This document shows positions 43,123 through 52,823 of a DNA stretch of 64,000 nucleotides, piece by piece. The notes below the pieces were generated by a model, which worked only from the letters and a program-made list of their open reading frames with translations, had not been told where the DNA came from and ran no database searches. This stretch comes from Desulfatibacillum sp. (GTDB taxonomy: Bacteria > Desulfobacterota > Desulfobacteria > Desulfobacterales > Desulfatibacillaceae). The stretch is taken from the NCBI GenBank assembly GCA_016342355.1, contig JAEINP010000007.1, positions 1-64,000 on the forward strand, read 5' to 3'. The translations under genes were made by a program, and so were the position numbers. The stretch's first letter is position 1; each line of letters opens with the position of its first letter.

Positions 43123-44286
43123 ATGGATTACTTGACAAACGTTTTAACCCAAAGTGTTGATTTGCTGGTGGCATCCTCGCCGTATATCATTTTCGGATTG
43201 CTCATAAGCGGGCTGTTAAGGGTATTTCTAAATCCCAATCTGGTGTCCAGGCATCTTGGGCAGGGACGTTACCGTTCTGTTTTCAAGGCGGCTTTTTTGG
43301 GGATTCCCCTCCCCTTATGTTCGTGCAGCGTTCTGCCTGCCGCCGTGACTTTGAAAAAGCAAGGCGCAAACAACGGGGCCATCACGGCGTTTTTGATTTC
43401 CACGCCCGAGTCCGGGGTGGATTCCATCGCCGTATCCTGGGCGTTGCTGGACCCGATTATGGCGATTGCCCGGCCTGTGGCCGCCTTTGTGGCGGCCTCC
43501 GTGGCGGGGATTACTGAAAACATGTTTGGAACCAACCAGGCGTACCAAGCCGCCAAACCAGACCTGAGTTGCCCCGTGGACGGGTGTTGCTCCGGCGAAA
43601 ACTGTTCCCCGGAAGAGCACAGGCATCACCACAGCCTTTTGGAAAAATTGCGCACCGGCGTACGATTCGCCTTTGGGGAGGTTTGGGGAGACATGGCTGG
43701 ATGGTTTTTTGTGGGCCTCTTTATAGCCGGGCTGGTGATGGCCTTGGCGCCGCCGGACATCCTGGGTAAATACCTGGGAGGCGGTTTTGGTTCCATGCTC
43801 ATCATGCTTGCGGCTGGCATACCCATTTACATTTGCGCCACGGCTTCCACGCCTATTGCAGCGGCCCTCATCCTCCAGGGGGTCAGCCCTGGAGCGGCCC
43901 TGGTCTTTTTACTGGCCGGGCCTGCCACCAATGTCACCTCCCTGACCGTGCTTTTTGGGGTTCTGGGAAAAAGGGCTGCCTTGATATACCTGGGAACCAT
44001 AGCGGTTACCGCGGTTTTGTTCGGCTTGGGAGTGGACTACGTTTACGCCAGCATGGGCATGACCGGAACAGCCATGCTGGGCAAAGCCGGAGAAGCCTTC
44101 CCTACCTGGATTGGCTGGGCCAGCGCCTTGTTTCTTCTTGTTTTTTCGGTCAGGCCCCTGGCAGCGTCCATCAAAACCCGGTTAGGGAAAAATTCAAAAA
44201 ATGCGGACGCCTGTTCTTGCCACGGGTGTGGTTGCATTGAGGAACCGGTCATGATTTTGGATCACCCGCCCGGGAATCACCGTTAG
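43123..44286 (+). CDS. SO_0444-family Cu/Zn (metal) efflux permease
   Basis: A 387-residue polytopic protein with eight to ten TM segments. The motif PLPLCSCSVLPAAVTLKKQG and LISTPESGVDSIAVSWALLDP identify the SO_0444/ArsP permease superfamily; the CSC motif is a likely metal site. A Cys/His-rich cytoplasmic insert (CPVDGCCSGENCSPEEHRHH) and a C-terminal CSCHGCGC patch probably bind metal. It forms an operon with the ArsR regulator. The actual metal (Cu, Zn, organo-As) cannot be told from sequence. Confidence 0.85.
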   Translation: MDYLTNVLTQSVDLLVASSPYIIFGLLISGLLRVFLNPNLVSRHLGQGRYRSVFKAAFLGIPLPLCSCSVLPAAVTLKKQGANNGAITAFLISTPESGVDSIAVSWALLDPIMAIARPVAAFVAASVAGITENMFGTNQAYQAAKPDLSCPVDGCCSGENCSPEEHRHHHSLLEKLRTGVRFAFGEVWGDMAGWFFVGLFIAGLVMALAPPDILGKYLGGGFGSMLIMLAAGIPIYICATASTPIAAALILQGVSPGAALVFLLAGPATNVTSLTVLFGVLGKRAALIYLGTIAVTAVLFGLGVDYVYASMGMTGTAMLGKAGEAFPTWIGWASALFLLVFSVRPLAASIKTRLGKNSKNADACSCHGCGCIEEPVMILDHPPGNHR

Positions 44287-44306
44287 CCATTCAACACACG
44301 TATTAT

Positions 44307-44345
44307 GGGAGACGGGCTGTGACAGTGAAGCCCGTCTCCTTTTTG
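44307..44345 (+). terminator. Intrinsic terminator of the metal efflux operon
   Basis: An 11-bp stem (GGAGACGGGCT / AGCCCGTCTCC) with a 10-nt loop and a T5 run, 20 bp after the permease stop. Confidence 0.9.
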
Positions 44346-44433
44346 CAGCCAACTTCAATAGTCCTATTAGAAAATCCCGAGGTATGGCTCAGTAATCAAG
44401 AATTTGCCTTTTCTACCAGCCTGGAGTAAGGCT

Positions 44434-44862
44434 ATGCCAAAAAACAGGGAGGATCATTTGGTGGACCAAAAGAAATTTCAAGTGCGCTCCAAGGTGTGGG
44501 TCCAGGACGAGGAAGGCAACGTGGTTTTCGGCTTGGGCAGGTTGCGTATATTGGACGCCATCCAGAGGAAAGGTTCTTTACGGGCTGCCGCCCAGGAACT
44601 GAATATGGGGTATCGGGCCATCTGGGCCAGGATACGGGCCACGGAGGAACGCCTGGGCGTCCCGATTTTGGAGAAGAAGCAAGGCGGGCGGTCTGGTGGA
44701 GGGTCCTCCCTAACTCCCATTGCCGAACAATTGCTGGAGGATTTCAGGAGCCTGCAACGGGTCATCGAAAAGGAGACCGACAAAACCTTTGCGGACACCC
44801 TGCAGCAGGACCTGGACACATTCATCCAAGAGCACGGCCAGGAAGCCAAAACAGACAAATAG
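44434..44862 (+). CDS. ModE N-terminal domain-type transcription regulator
   Basis: A 142-residue protein. A LysR-type winged helix of the ModE family (LGRLRILDAIQRKGSLRAAAQELNMG, seen as RILDAIQRKGSLRAAAQ and YRAIWARIRATEERLG). The Gly-rich wing GGRSGGGSSLTP is characteristic. The C-terminal molybdate-binding TOBE domains are missing. Such stand-alone proteins regulate molybdenum or related operons; the target is not visible here. GGAGTAAGG precedes the ATG at 44434. Confidence 0.8.
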   Translation: MPKNREDHLVDQKKFQVRSKVWVQDEEGNVVFGLGRLRILDAIQRKGSLRAAAQELNMGYRAIWARIRATEERLGVPILEKKQGGRSGGGSSLTPIAEQLLEDFRSLQRVIEKETDKTFADTLQQDLDTFIQEHGQEAKTDK

Positions 44863-44881
44863 TTCGCCGTTGCCGCTCCTC

Positions 44882-46015
44882 CTAATTTGATTCAACCGGG
44901 GTGTTTTGGCTTTTGGCGTTTGCGCCCAGATTCTCCAGAATAAAATCCGCATACAACCGATGACCCTGGTTATTCAAATGGTGACAGCTTTTCTTGTTGT
45001 ATAGGGCGGGGCTGATAAAATCCGGCGCCAGGGGCGAGAAATCCTTTAAAAAGTCCAGATTTTCCTCCAGGCTGTTATTCTCATTTTCCATTTCCGGGTC
45101 CACGGGGATGACGAACAAAAGGCATTCGGCTCCATATTGCCGACATACCCTTCTAATCCGTTCCAGAGAATGGATGGTATGCTGACCCGGCTTGTTCCAT
45201 ACGCCCTCGGTTACCGGGAAGTCATATCCCATCCAACCCGCGGCCCGAACAAGCAGGGGGGATGCATGGAACCAGGCATAGGAGCCAATAACCGTCTTGA
45301 GCAACAAGGATTTCAAGGGGTTATCCGGCAAATCCGGCCTGTCCGGCGCGTCCAGCCAGTTACTGTGTTTTTTCCAATAAGCATAGGCATCCCGGGGAGA
45401 CTCCATGTAATTTCCCTGGTCGTTAAAGGCGTACATCCAACCGGCATTGGTGATATGGTGCAGGTTCTTTCCCGGCAACATGGGCCTTGGACGTACAAAA
45501 TCATTGCCCATAAAGAACATAATCGCCACAAAATCCGGATGGAGGAGGGGGATGTATTTTTCAGCCAGGTAAGCGTATTGATTAGGGTCCGCCCCGGGAA
45601 TACCGGTGTTATAAACGACATACCCCTGATTCGCCACCAGGTCGGCAAAAGAATTGGTCTCGGGCCAGGCTGCCACGCCCCAGGTGAATGAATCCCCTAA
45701 AAAAAGCACCTTGGGTTTTCCCGAGTGGTCTTCCTGGAACTCCCGGCTTCGGAATCCTTGGGAATTAATGTGGTTCTCCGGCCAGCCAAACCCGGGGTCG
45801 GCCCGCCAAATCCCCTCCTGATCCGTAAACCACCGGGCCTTGACCAGTTCCACACTGTCCACCCTGGCCAGGCCCAACTGGTATCTTGGAATATATCCGG
45901 GTTCACATCCCCCAAGGCGCAGGCCAGCCTCTCCTGCAACCAGCGCCAGCAAAATCGAAAGGCAGACCAGTGCAAATTTTGCAAACCGCCTGGATTTATG
46001 AAAGACTGGTCTCAT
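44882..46015 (-). CDS. SGNH/GDSL-like hydrolase-fold membrane-anchored protein
   Basis: A 377-residue protein with an N-terminal TM anchor (FALVCLSILLALVAG). The SGNH blocks are recognisable: LFLGDSFTWGVAA (catalytic Ser), YNTGIPGADPNQYA (Gly), FFMGNDFV (Asn) and HLNNQGHRLYADF (His). Related proteins act as periplasmic esterases or acetyltransferase partners for polysaccharides. The substrate is not known. Convergent with the ModE-like gene. Confidence 0.75.
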   Translation of the reverse strand: MRPVFHKSRRFAKFALVCLSILLALVAGEAGLRLGGCEPGYIPRYQLGLARVDSVELVKARWFTDQEGIWRADPGFGWPENHINSQGFRSREFQEDHSGKPKVLFLGDSFTWGVAAWPETNSFADLVANQGYVVYNTGIPGADPNQYAYLAEKYIPLLHPDFVAIMFFMGNDFVRPRPMLPGKNLHHITNAGWMYAFNDQGNYMESPRDAYAYWKKHSNWLDAPDRPDLPDNPLKSLLLKTVIGSYAWFHASPLLVRAAGWMGYDFPVTEGVWNKPGQHTIHSLERIRRVCRQYGAECLLFVIPVDPEMENENNSLEENLDFLKDFSPLAPDFISPALYNKKSCHHLNNQGHRLYADFILENLGANAKSQNTPVESN

Positions 46016-46195
46016 GAACGAAAACTTTCTCCGGATGGCATGGCCCGGTAGGGTGCCTAATCGAGCATGGGATTTGACAAAAGGTCCTGGTTCTGCTTTG
46101 TTTCTGTGCTTGAAAAAATTGCCGGATCGTGGGCTGTCGCCGGACTTTCTTAGACAACAGCCCGTTTACACAGTTGTTAGAACGGAATTGGATAT

Positions 46196-46837
46196 ATGGC
46201 CAGGAATAATTTCCCCGACCGCGTGTTTGTCACAGGCACGGATTCGGGCATAGGCAAAACCACGGTTTCCGCTATCCTCATGGCGGGCCTCCCCAACAGC
46301 GGATATTGGAAACCCGTGCAAAGCGGCACGGAGGATGTGACGGATTCCCAATGGGTCCGCCGGATGACCGGCCTTCCCGAAACCCGTTTTTACCCCGAGA
46401 CCTACCGCCTTAAAGCGCCCCTCCCCCCCCATGCTTCGGCAGCCATGGAAAACGTGACCATTGACCTGGAAAAATTCTGGGTGCCGTACCTGGGTTCCCT
46501 GGAACGGTTGATTGTTGAAGGGGTAGGCGGCGTAATGGTGCCTTTAAACGAGCAACATTTTGTGCTGGACCTGATGAAAAGACTCAACTATCCCGTTATT
46601 CTGGTATGCAGGAATGGTCGCGGAGCAATCAACCATACCCTGTTGACCCTGGAGCAATTGAGAAACCAGGGTTTGAATATTCTGGGCGTGGTTCTGAACG
46701 GCCCCCCTATCGCCTCCAACCGCCAAGCCATTGAACGGTATGGCAAGGTCCAGGTGATGGCCGAATTACCCGTGTTGGAGACCATCAATCCCCATACTTT
46801 GGCTCGGGCGTATAAGGACCATTTTCACTTGGAATAA
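46196..46837 (+). CDS. bioD: Dethiobiotin synthetase
   Basis: A 213-residue P-loop enzyme converting DAPA, CO2 and ATP to dethiobiotin. Walker A is GTDSGIGKTTVSA. WKPVQSGTE and VEGVGGVMVPLN are conserved BioD segments. The C-terminal HTLARAYKDHFHL closes the protein. The ATG at 46196 follows GGAATTGGAT. No bioA/F genes adjoin it; a BioB-related radical SAM gene lies 9 kb away but is not the canonical BioB. Confidence 0.9.
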   Translation: MARNNFPDRVFVTGTDSGIGKTTVSAILMAGLPNSGYWKPVQSGTEDVTDSQWVRRMTGLPETRFYPETYRLKAPLPPHASAAMENVTIDLEKFWVPYLGSLERLIVEGVGGVMVPLNEQHFVLDLMKRLNYPVILVCRNGRGAINHTLLTLEQLRNQGLNILGVVLNGPPIASNRQAIERYGKVQVMAELPVLETINPHTLARAYKDHFHLE

Positions 46838-46867
46838 AGCCTTTTGCCCCTGCCTTTCGCCCTGGTG

Positions 46868-48043
46868 TTACGAGGTGGTTTTGGCCTGGGCTTGGGATTC
46901 CACCACTTGGTCCCCGTCCTTCAGGTTATCCGTCCCGGAGATAAGAACGCGTGCGCCCTCAGGCAGGGTGTCGGTTATGGCCGCCTCGTTGCCGTTTTTA
47001 AGCCCCGGGGTTACGGACAGGCGTTTGGCTTGGCTCCCCTGTATCAACCAAATAAAATGGCCCCCGTTTTCCTCTTTCAAAGCTGAGGCAGGCAGGACCG
47101 TGGGGTTGTCCATTTTTTCTTCCGCAAAAAAAACTGTGGCGAACATGCCCGGCCGCATGGCCGAAGGGTCGTCCGCAAGCACATCCACGCGTGTGGTGCG
47201 TGTGGCGGTGTCCACTGTGGGCTGAATGCGCCAAACCTTGCCTTGATAAGGGCCTTTTTTGTCACCCATCAACGAAATGAACGCTGTCATGCCCTGTGTG
47301 ATTCTATGGGAATACTGCTCGGCCACATTGACCCGGGCGTACAGGCGATCTGTGCTAACCACCTCCACAATGGGGGTCTCGCCGTTTATCATCTCCCCTG
47401 GCGTGTGGGAAAAGTCGTCGGAAATCACCCCGGCGATGGGCGCCTCGATGGTCGCCTCGTCCAGGTCCACCTGAATTTCGCCGATGGCAGCCTTATTCTT
47501 GGCTATATTCGCCTTGGACACGGCCACAGCTGCCTGGGCGGTCCGGAGGGTGGTTCTGCGCTGAGTCAACTGCTGCTCCGTGCAGTATCCGTCCTTAAAC
47601 AGTTTTTCGTAGCGATCCACCTCGTTTTGCGCATCGGCCAAGCCTACCTGCGCCTGCTCAAGCTCAGCCACGGTCACATCAAGTTCCGCCTTGGCGCTTT
47701 CCAACTCGGCCTGAATGCTTTTATGCTCCACTACAGCCACGAGTTGTCCGACCTCTACCACATCGCCCTCGTGCACCAGGATTTTCTCCAGGCGGCCGCT
47801 GATTTTGGATTGGACCGTCACTTGCTCCACCGCCTCGATGGTTCCGTTTTCCTTCATGCCGCTATAAAAAACCGGAACCTGTGTGACGGAAATTGACGTC
47901 ACCACGGCCTGTTGCATTTCCTGCGCTGGCGGTGCGGCATTTTCATCGACCTTCTCCTGAGTATTGCAGGCGCTTAAACCCAACAAAAGAACCAGGGTGG
48001 CGGCTCCGGACAGGATGACATGGATTGTTTTTTTCTTACTCAT
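46868..48043 (-). CDS. RND efflux membrane-fusion lipoprotein
   Basis: A 391-residue periplasmic adaptor. Lipoprotein signal ends GLSAC. The lipoyl/hairpin halves (VTVQSKISGRLEKILVHEGDVVEVGQL; VEAPIAGVISDDFSHTPGEMI) flank a helical coiled-coil region of about 100 residues. A beta-barrel and membrane-proximal domain follow. It links the RND pump to TolC. ATG at 48043 with AAGGGG; overlaps the TolC gene end by 8 bp. Confidence 0.9.
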   Translation of the reverse strand: MSKKKTIHVILSGAATLVLLLGLSACNTQEKVDENAAPPAQEMQQAVVTSISVTQVPVFYSGMKENGTIEAVEQVTVQSKISGRLEKILVHEGDVVEVGQLVAVVEHKSIQAELESAKAELDVTVAELEQAQVGLADAQNEVDRYEKLFKDGYCTEQQLTQRRTTLRTAQAAVAVSKANIAKNKAAIGEIQVDLDEATIEAPIAGVISDDFSHTPGEMINGETPIVEVVSTDRLYARVNVAEQYSHRITQGMTAFISLMGDKKGPYQGKVWRIQPTVDTATRTTRVDVLADDPSAMRPGMFATVFFAEEKMDNPTVLPASALKEENGGHFIWLIQGSQAKRLSVTPGLKNGNEAAITDTLPEGARVLISGTDNLKDGDQVVESQAQAKTTS

Positions 48044-49415
48044 GATCAAGACCCCTTGTTTCCGTTTCAGCTTGCCCGGCCACCGGCTTATCTACGGTTT
48101 CCTGGCCAATTTCGTCCAGCAAAACGCCTGTAGCCCGTTTCAAGTCAATGCGATAAATATTATGGTCATACACGGCTTTGGAATAATTCAAACTGCTGTC
48201 TGCAAAGGTAAGTTGGGCATTAAGAACGTCAAGTTGCTCATTGACTCCGTGCTCATAACCGCTTTGGGCCAGACGCAGGGCTTCCTTAGCCTGGAGCACG
48301 CTGGTCTCCCGGGCTTTTACCACCTGGGCCGCAGCCTGGAGGTTATCCAGGGCTTCGTTCACTTCCAGGCGGATTTCATCGGTTTTTTGGTCTACGGCGT
48401 ACTTGTATTGATTACGCAGGGCCTTCTCTTGCGCCATCTTTCCACTAACCCGCCGCCCTTCAAAAATTGGCAGTTTAAAAACCACGCCCCCGTAATATTC
48501 TTCCGCCCAGCCGTCCTCAAGAGGGCTTTCCGGGGTTACCTGGCTGTATTTCCCCGTGGCATCCACGGAAAGATATCTTTCCGATTGAGTGGCTATAATA
48601 TTTTCGTCCTGCATATTCACCTGGGTTTTAAGAACCTGGAGATCAGGCCTGCGTTCCCCGGCAGTTTTAAAGGGATTCGCCACCAAGCCGGATTCCGGGG
48701 TGAAGCAAAGATCCCCTTGAATGGCAATGGGGGCGTCCGGCGGAATGCGCAATACCGTGAGCAAACGCATACGGGCTATGGACAGGGCGTTACGGGCCGA
48801 AAGCAGGTCAGCCTGATAGTTGCTCATTTGTTCCTGAGCCCGTATGACGTCCAGGTTGGTGGCAGTGCCCTGGGCTTTTCTGCCCGTGACCACATCCAGG
48901 TTAAAAGAGGCAAGGTCCACGGTTTCCCGGGCCACCTGCAAATTCGTCCGCGCCAGGAGCACGTCATAATAGCGAATGCATGCCAGACGCACCACATCCA
49001 GTTTGGCGGAGGCGATGCTTTTTTCCGAATAGTCCTCGTAGAGTTTAGCGGCCCGGATTCCGGCGGAAATGCTGCCTGCCCTGAACAAGGGCTGGGTCAG
49101 GGACAAGGACACGGTGGCCTGCTCGTTGTCTCCCCGGGAAAGGGAGTCGGACATATACATGAGTTCTGTTCCGGCGTTCAGCACGGGCAAGGCATTGGCA
49201 TAGGCTTCCCGAATTTTGCCGTTGGCGACCTCCCTGCCCTGAGCCGCAGAAAGAACATCCAGGCTTTGGGTGGCCGCCAGATGCATGACTTCCCTGAGAT
49301 CAAGCCTGCCCATCCCGGCTTCCGTGTTCTCTTCACCGGCGCCCAGCCCGTGGGAGGCCAGGCATAGAGTCAGAACACAGCCCCACACAATAATTTTTAT
49401 TAAATATCTTTTCAC
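48036..49415 (-). CDS. TolC-family outer-membrane efflux protein
   Basis: A 459-residue outer-membrane channel. Signal peptide (cleavage near HGLGA-GEE), then two TolC/OEP repeats (about 25-240 and 245-440), each with long helices (QEQMSNYQADLLSARNALSIA; AQVVKARETSVLQAKEALRLA). The conserved SGYEHG and NAQLTFADSSLNYSKAVYDHN segments are present. Overlaps the RND pump gene by 4 bp and the adaptor gene by 8 bp. Confidence 0.92.
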   Translation of the reverse strand: MKRYLIKIIVWGCVLTLCLASHGLGAGEENTEAGMGRLDLREVMHLAATQSLDVLSAAQGREVANGKIREAYANALPVLNAGTELMYMSDSLSRGDNEQATVSLSLTQPLFRAGSISAGIRAAKLYEDYSEKSIASAKLDVVRLACIRYYDVLLARTNLQVARETVDLASFNLDVVTGRKAQGTATNLDVIRAQEQMSNYQADLLSARNALSIARMRLLTVLRIPPDAPIAIQGDLCFTPESGLVANPFKTAGERRPDLQVLKTQVNMQDENIIATQSERYLSVDATGKYSQVTPESPLEDGWAEEYYGGVVFKLPIFEGRRVSGKMAQEKALRNQYKYAVDQKTDEIRLEVNEALDNLQAAAQVVKARETSVLQAKEALRLAQSGYEHGVNEQLDVLNAQLTFADSSLNYSKAVYDHNIYRIDLKRATGVLLDEIGQETVDKPVAGQAETETRGLDHE

Positions 49416-52400
49416 TTGAACATCTCCTGAGAATCCATTTCCATAGGCGGCGGCTCGGTTGGCGAGGCGACTGCCTTAGACCGGCCTGTCACAGCTCTAA
49501 AAAGACGTTTCAGCCCTTCCGTAAGTTGCTCCATCCAGATATATCCCACGGGAATAACCACCAGGGTCAGGGCCGTGGACGTGAACATGCCGCCGATGAC
49601 CGCCAGGGACATAGGCTGACGGAATTCCGATCCTTCGCTCAGAGCCAGGGCAATGGGCAGGGAACTGATCATGGTGGAGGCTGCGGTCATGATGATAGGC
49701 CGCAGGCGCAGAGGCCCGGCCTCCAGCATGGCTTCCACCGGATTCAGGCCCCGCTCCCTTCGCTGGTTGGCGAAATCCACCAGCAAGATGGCGTTGTTCA
49801 CAACAATACCCACAAGCAGAATCATGCCGATCATACTCATGATATTGATAGTGGTGCCTGTGAGCAGATGAATGCCGAAAACCCCGCTGAAAGCCAGGGG
49901 CAGGGAGAACATGACCGTCAGAGGATGGACAAAGGACTCGAACTGGATAGCCATGACGATATACACCACAATGAGGGCGATGAGGATCGCCTCCACCAGG
50001 TAGCCCATGCTTTCCATCATCATCTCGGTGTTACCGGTAACCACCGTGGCCATGCTGCCGTCCTTGGGCGCGTATTTGTCAAATACAGCCTGAAAGTCCT
50101 TGGTGGCCTCGCCAGCGGAATAGCCTCCCACCACATTGGCGTACACTGCGGCGGCATACCGGCGGTTATAGCGTTTGATCACATTGGGACCCACTGTGGC
50201 TTCCGCGTCCACCAAAGCACTGAGGCGCACAGGTTCCCCGGTGGCGGTTTTTACGGTGATACGTCCAATGTCTTCCGTGGTCAGGCGGTTTTCCGGGGCG
50301 CCTTTCAGGTTGATGTCGTACCGGTTGCCATCGGCCTTGAACACGGACACATCGGCGCCACCAAAGTAGGTATTGACCTCATTGGCGATATCCTTGACAT
50401 CCACTCCCAGGGAGTCGGTCAGGCCCCTGTTGATATGGATTTTTACCATAGGTTTGGTCAGACGCAAATCAGTGTTCACATCAACCAAGCCAGGAACGGC
50501 TTTCAAATCACGGACCATTGCCGTGGTCACCCTGGCCAAATCCTCCAGAGTATCCGCCTGGATAGTTTGTTCCGCGTCCGAACTGCCTGGACCGCCGCCT
50601 CCTTGTTGAATTTGGAACATGACATCCCTATAACCCGCAAGTATACGGCGCAACCGTTCTTCAAACTGGGCGACACTTACGGAGCGGTCCTTGCGTCCAA
50701 CCAGTTTAATGTACAAATTGCCCTTATGGACCTCCTCTCCCGAGCCCCCTCCGAACGTAGCCAGCACCAGGGTGACCTCGGGCTGCTTTTGGACAATTGC
50801 CGAAAGCTCTCTGGTAAGCCGGGCGGACTCTTCCACAGACACGCCGATAGGCAGTTCATATTGCATAGCGGTTTCGCTTTGGTCCTCTTTGGGGGCAAAG
50901 TCCATACCCAATAGGCTGGCCATATAAATGCCTGCTGCAAAGGTGCATAGAGCGATAAGGATGGTAAAAAACCGGAAACGGACGGCCCACCCCAATATTT
51001 TGCGGTACAAGGCTTCCAGAGCCTTCATGGGCATGTCCAGCAAGCGGGATAAAGCCCCCTCACTGGTTTGCCGTTTCATGAGATGGGAGGCCATGAACGG
51101 GGTAAGGGTCAGGGAAACCAGCAGGGAAATGAGCATGGTCCCAACGATGGTCATGCCAAAAGAAAAGAAAAACCGGCCAATGACGCCTTGCATGGTGGCC
51201 ACGGGAACGAAGACCGCCAGGGTGGTGGCGGTGCCCGCCAAAACGGCGAAGCCCACCTGCCCGGCCCCAACCAGGGCTGCCTGGCGCACGGGTTTGCCTT
51301 GCTCTATGTGGCGGAAAATATTTTCAATGACCACGATGGTGTTGTCGATCACCATGCCGACGGCCAAACTCATAGCCAGCATGGTCAGGTTGTTTATGGT
51401 AAAGCCCAAAGCCTTGCACAACATGAAGGTGCTGATGAGGGAGGTGGGTATGGAAACAATGGCCACCACCGTCACCCGAAAGCTTCTTAGAAATACAAAC
51501 ATGAGCAGCGCAGTGAGTATGACGCCCAAAATCAGGTCGTTTTCCACGCCGTCCATGGACCGGCTGATAAACTCCGAGGAATCGGAGCTGACAATCATCT
51601 CCACTCCCGGTGGCGCTACATTTTCCAGAGTTTTCAGGGAGTCCTTCACCCGCTGGCACACATCCACTTCGTTGACGCCCTGCTGTTTTTTCACCTGGAC
51701 GTTAATGACCGGATTGCCGTTCAGGAACGACCCTGTGCGCAGATCCTCAAAACCGTCCTCCACATTGGCCACGTCCCGGAGACGCACGAGGCGGCCGTCC
51801 GAGCTTTCCTTGACCACTAACTGGCTCAGGCCTTCCACGGTGGCGTATTCGCCCTCCACCCGGATGCTCAATTCCTGGGCGTCGTTTTCTATGCGGCCCC
51901 CGGGCAATTCCAGGTGACGCCTTTGAAGGGCATTGGCCACGTCCGAGGCTGTGAGTCCCTGGGCCTCCAGGTCTGCGGGTTTGAGCCATACCCGAATTTC
52001 CCTGTCCCTGAAACCCACCAGATCCACGCTGCCCACGCCGGACAAAGTCTGGAGGCGGGGTTTCATGACCTTGTCCACAAAATGAACCCGGGTCCTGTAA
52101 TCCTCCCCTCCTTTGACGGCGATGTTCATTACAGGAAAGGCCCCCACGTCCAGCTTGCTCACTATGGGGTCTTCGCAATCCTTGGGCAGATTGAATTGGG
52201 CCAAGTTGACCTTGGCGCGCACGTCCGCGGCAGCGTCGTCAATGTTCCTTTCCAAAACAAACTCTATACCGATGACCGAGCGGCCTTCATAGCTGCTGGA
52301 GGAGATATTCTTGATCCCGGCAATGGTGTTGATCTGCTCTTCCAGCACGTCGGTCACGTCCCGGTCTATGATCTCGGGACTGGCCCCGGTCAAAATCGTG

Positions 52401-52555
52401 GTGACGCTCACGACGGGAATGTCCACATTGGGAAAGAGTTCCAGGCCCATGTTGGTGTAGGACCGGAATCCAAAAAAGATGGCGGCCAGCACCAATACAA
52501 TGGTGGTCACCGGTCTTTTGAGGGCTGTTTTTGTGATTGCAATTTCTCGTTCCAC
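49412..52555 (-). CDS. RND-family multidrug/solute efflux pump
   Basis: A 1047-residue inner-membrane pump with twelve TM segments in two repeats of six. Periplasmic loops show porter and docking domains. AcrB-type landmarks: LFPNVDIPVVSVTTILTGASPE, the proton-relay region GMVIDNTIVVIENIFRHIE with Asp (in TM4), and the second half GIVVNNAILLVDFANQRRERG. Probably exports hydrophobic compounds. First gene in a pump-TolC-adaptor operon, with its own promoter. Confidence 0.93.
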   Translation of the reverse strand: MEREIAITKTALKRPVTTIVLVLAAIFFGFRSYTNMGLELFPNVDIPVVSVTTILTGASPEIIDRDVTDVLEEQINTIAGIKNISSSSYEGRSVIGIEFVLERNIDDAAADVRAKVNLAQFNLPKDCEDPIVSKLDVGAFPVMNIAVKGGEDYRTRVHFVDKVMKPRLQTLSGVGSVDLVGFRDREIRVWLKPADLEAQGLTASDVANALQRRHLELPGGRIENDAQELSIRVEGEYATVEGLSQLVVKESSDGRLVRLRDVANVEDGFEDLRTGSFLNGNPVINVQVKKQQGVNEVDVCQRVKDSLKTLENVAPPGVEMIVSSDSSEFISRSMDGVENDLILGVILTALLMFVFLRSFRVTVVAIVSIPTSLISTFMLCKALGFTINNLTMLAMSLAVGMVIDNTIVVIENIFRHIEQGKPVRQAALVGAGQVGFAVLAGTATTLAVFVPVATMQGVIGRFFFSFGMTIVGTMLISLLVSLTLTPFMASHLMKRQTSEGALSRLLDMPMKALEALYRKILGWAVRFRFFTILIALCTFAAGIYMASLLGMDFAPKEDQSETAMQYELPIGVSVEESARLTRELSAIVQKQPEVTLVLATFGGGSGEEVHKGNLYIKLVGRKDRSVSVAQFEERLRRILAGYRDVMFQIQQGGGGPGSSDAEQTIQADTLEDLARVTTAMVRDLKAVPGLVDVNTDLRLTKPMVKIHINRGLTDSLGVDVKDIANEVNTYFGGADVSVFKADGNRYDINLKGAPENRLTTEDIGRITVKTATGEPVRLSALVDAEATVGPNVIKRYNRRYAAAVYANVVGGYSAGEATKDFQAVFDKYAPKDGSMATVVTGNTEMMMESMGYLVEAILIALIVVYIVMAIQFESFVHPLTVMFSLPLAFSGVFGIHLLTGTTINIMSMIGMILLVGIVVNNAILLVDFANQRRERGLNPVEAMLEAGPLRLRPIIMTAASTMISSLPIALALSEGSEFRQPMSLAVIGGMFTSTALTLVVIPVGYIWMEQLTEGLKRLFRAVTGRSKAVASPTEPPPMEMDSQEMFK

Positions 52556-52661
52556 GTAAGGCCTTCCTTGGTGGTATCCTGGGTGGGTCTGCTGCCAGGC
52601 ACACTCCTAAGTATGATTTTTGCTCGCGTCCTGATGGCCGCGCTTCCTATGAAGAGGACCG

Positions 52662-52690
52662 ATTATGCCAAGATGCCGACCCGGGGTCAA
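52662..52690 (-). promoter_or_regulatory. Promoter of the RND efflux operon
   Basis: On the minus strand TTGACC, a 17-bp spacer and CATAAT, about 105 bp upstream of the pump ATG. Located in the 259-bp gap after the hydrolase gene, which holds no other recognised coding sequence. Confidence 0.65.
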
Positions 52691-52798
52691 GTAGGGGACG
52701 CCGATTCCTTCGTGTCCACACACAAGGAGCCCGGGCATTCCCTTTGGCCGAGACGCTCAAAAATGGAGCGGTTCCGAAGATTTGTAATGCGCTCTATG

Positions 52799-52823
52799 AA
52801 AAAAAAAGAAGGAACTATCCCTC
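52799..52823 (-). terminator. Intrinsic terminator overlapping the hydrolase stop codon
   Basis: On the minus strand GAGGGA / TCCTTC (one G-U pair) forms a 6-bp stem with TAGT loop; the loop contains the stop codon. Nine T follow. It separates the hydrolase from the RND operon. Confidence 0.65.

Noticed and set aside
47964-49367. 467-codon plus-strand frame over the TolC gene
   Set aside because: Antisense shadow; TolC motifs and overlapping operon structure are on the minus strand.
52556-52814. Small coding gene in the gap before the RND operon
   Set aside because: The only frames have no recognisable domain or good ribosome site; the gap is explained by a terminator and a promoter.
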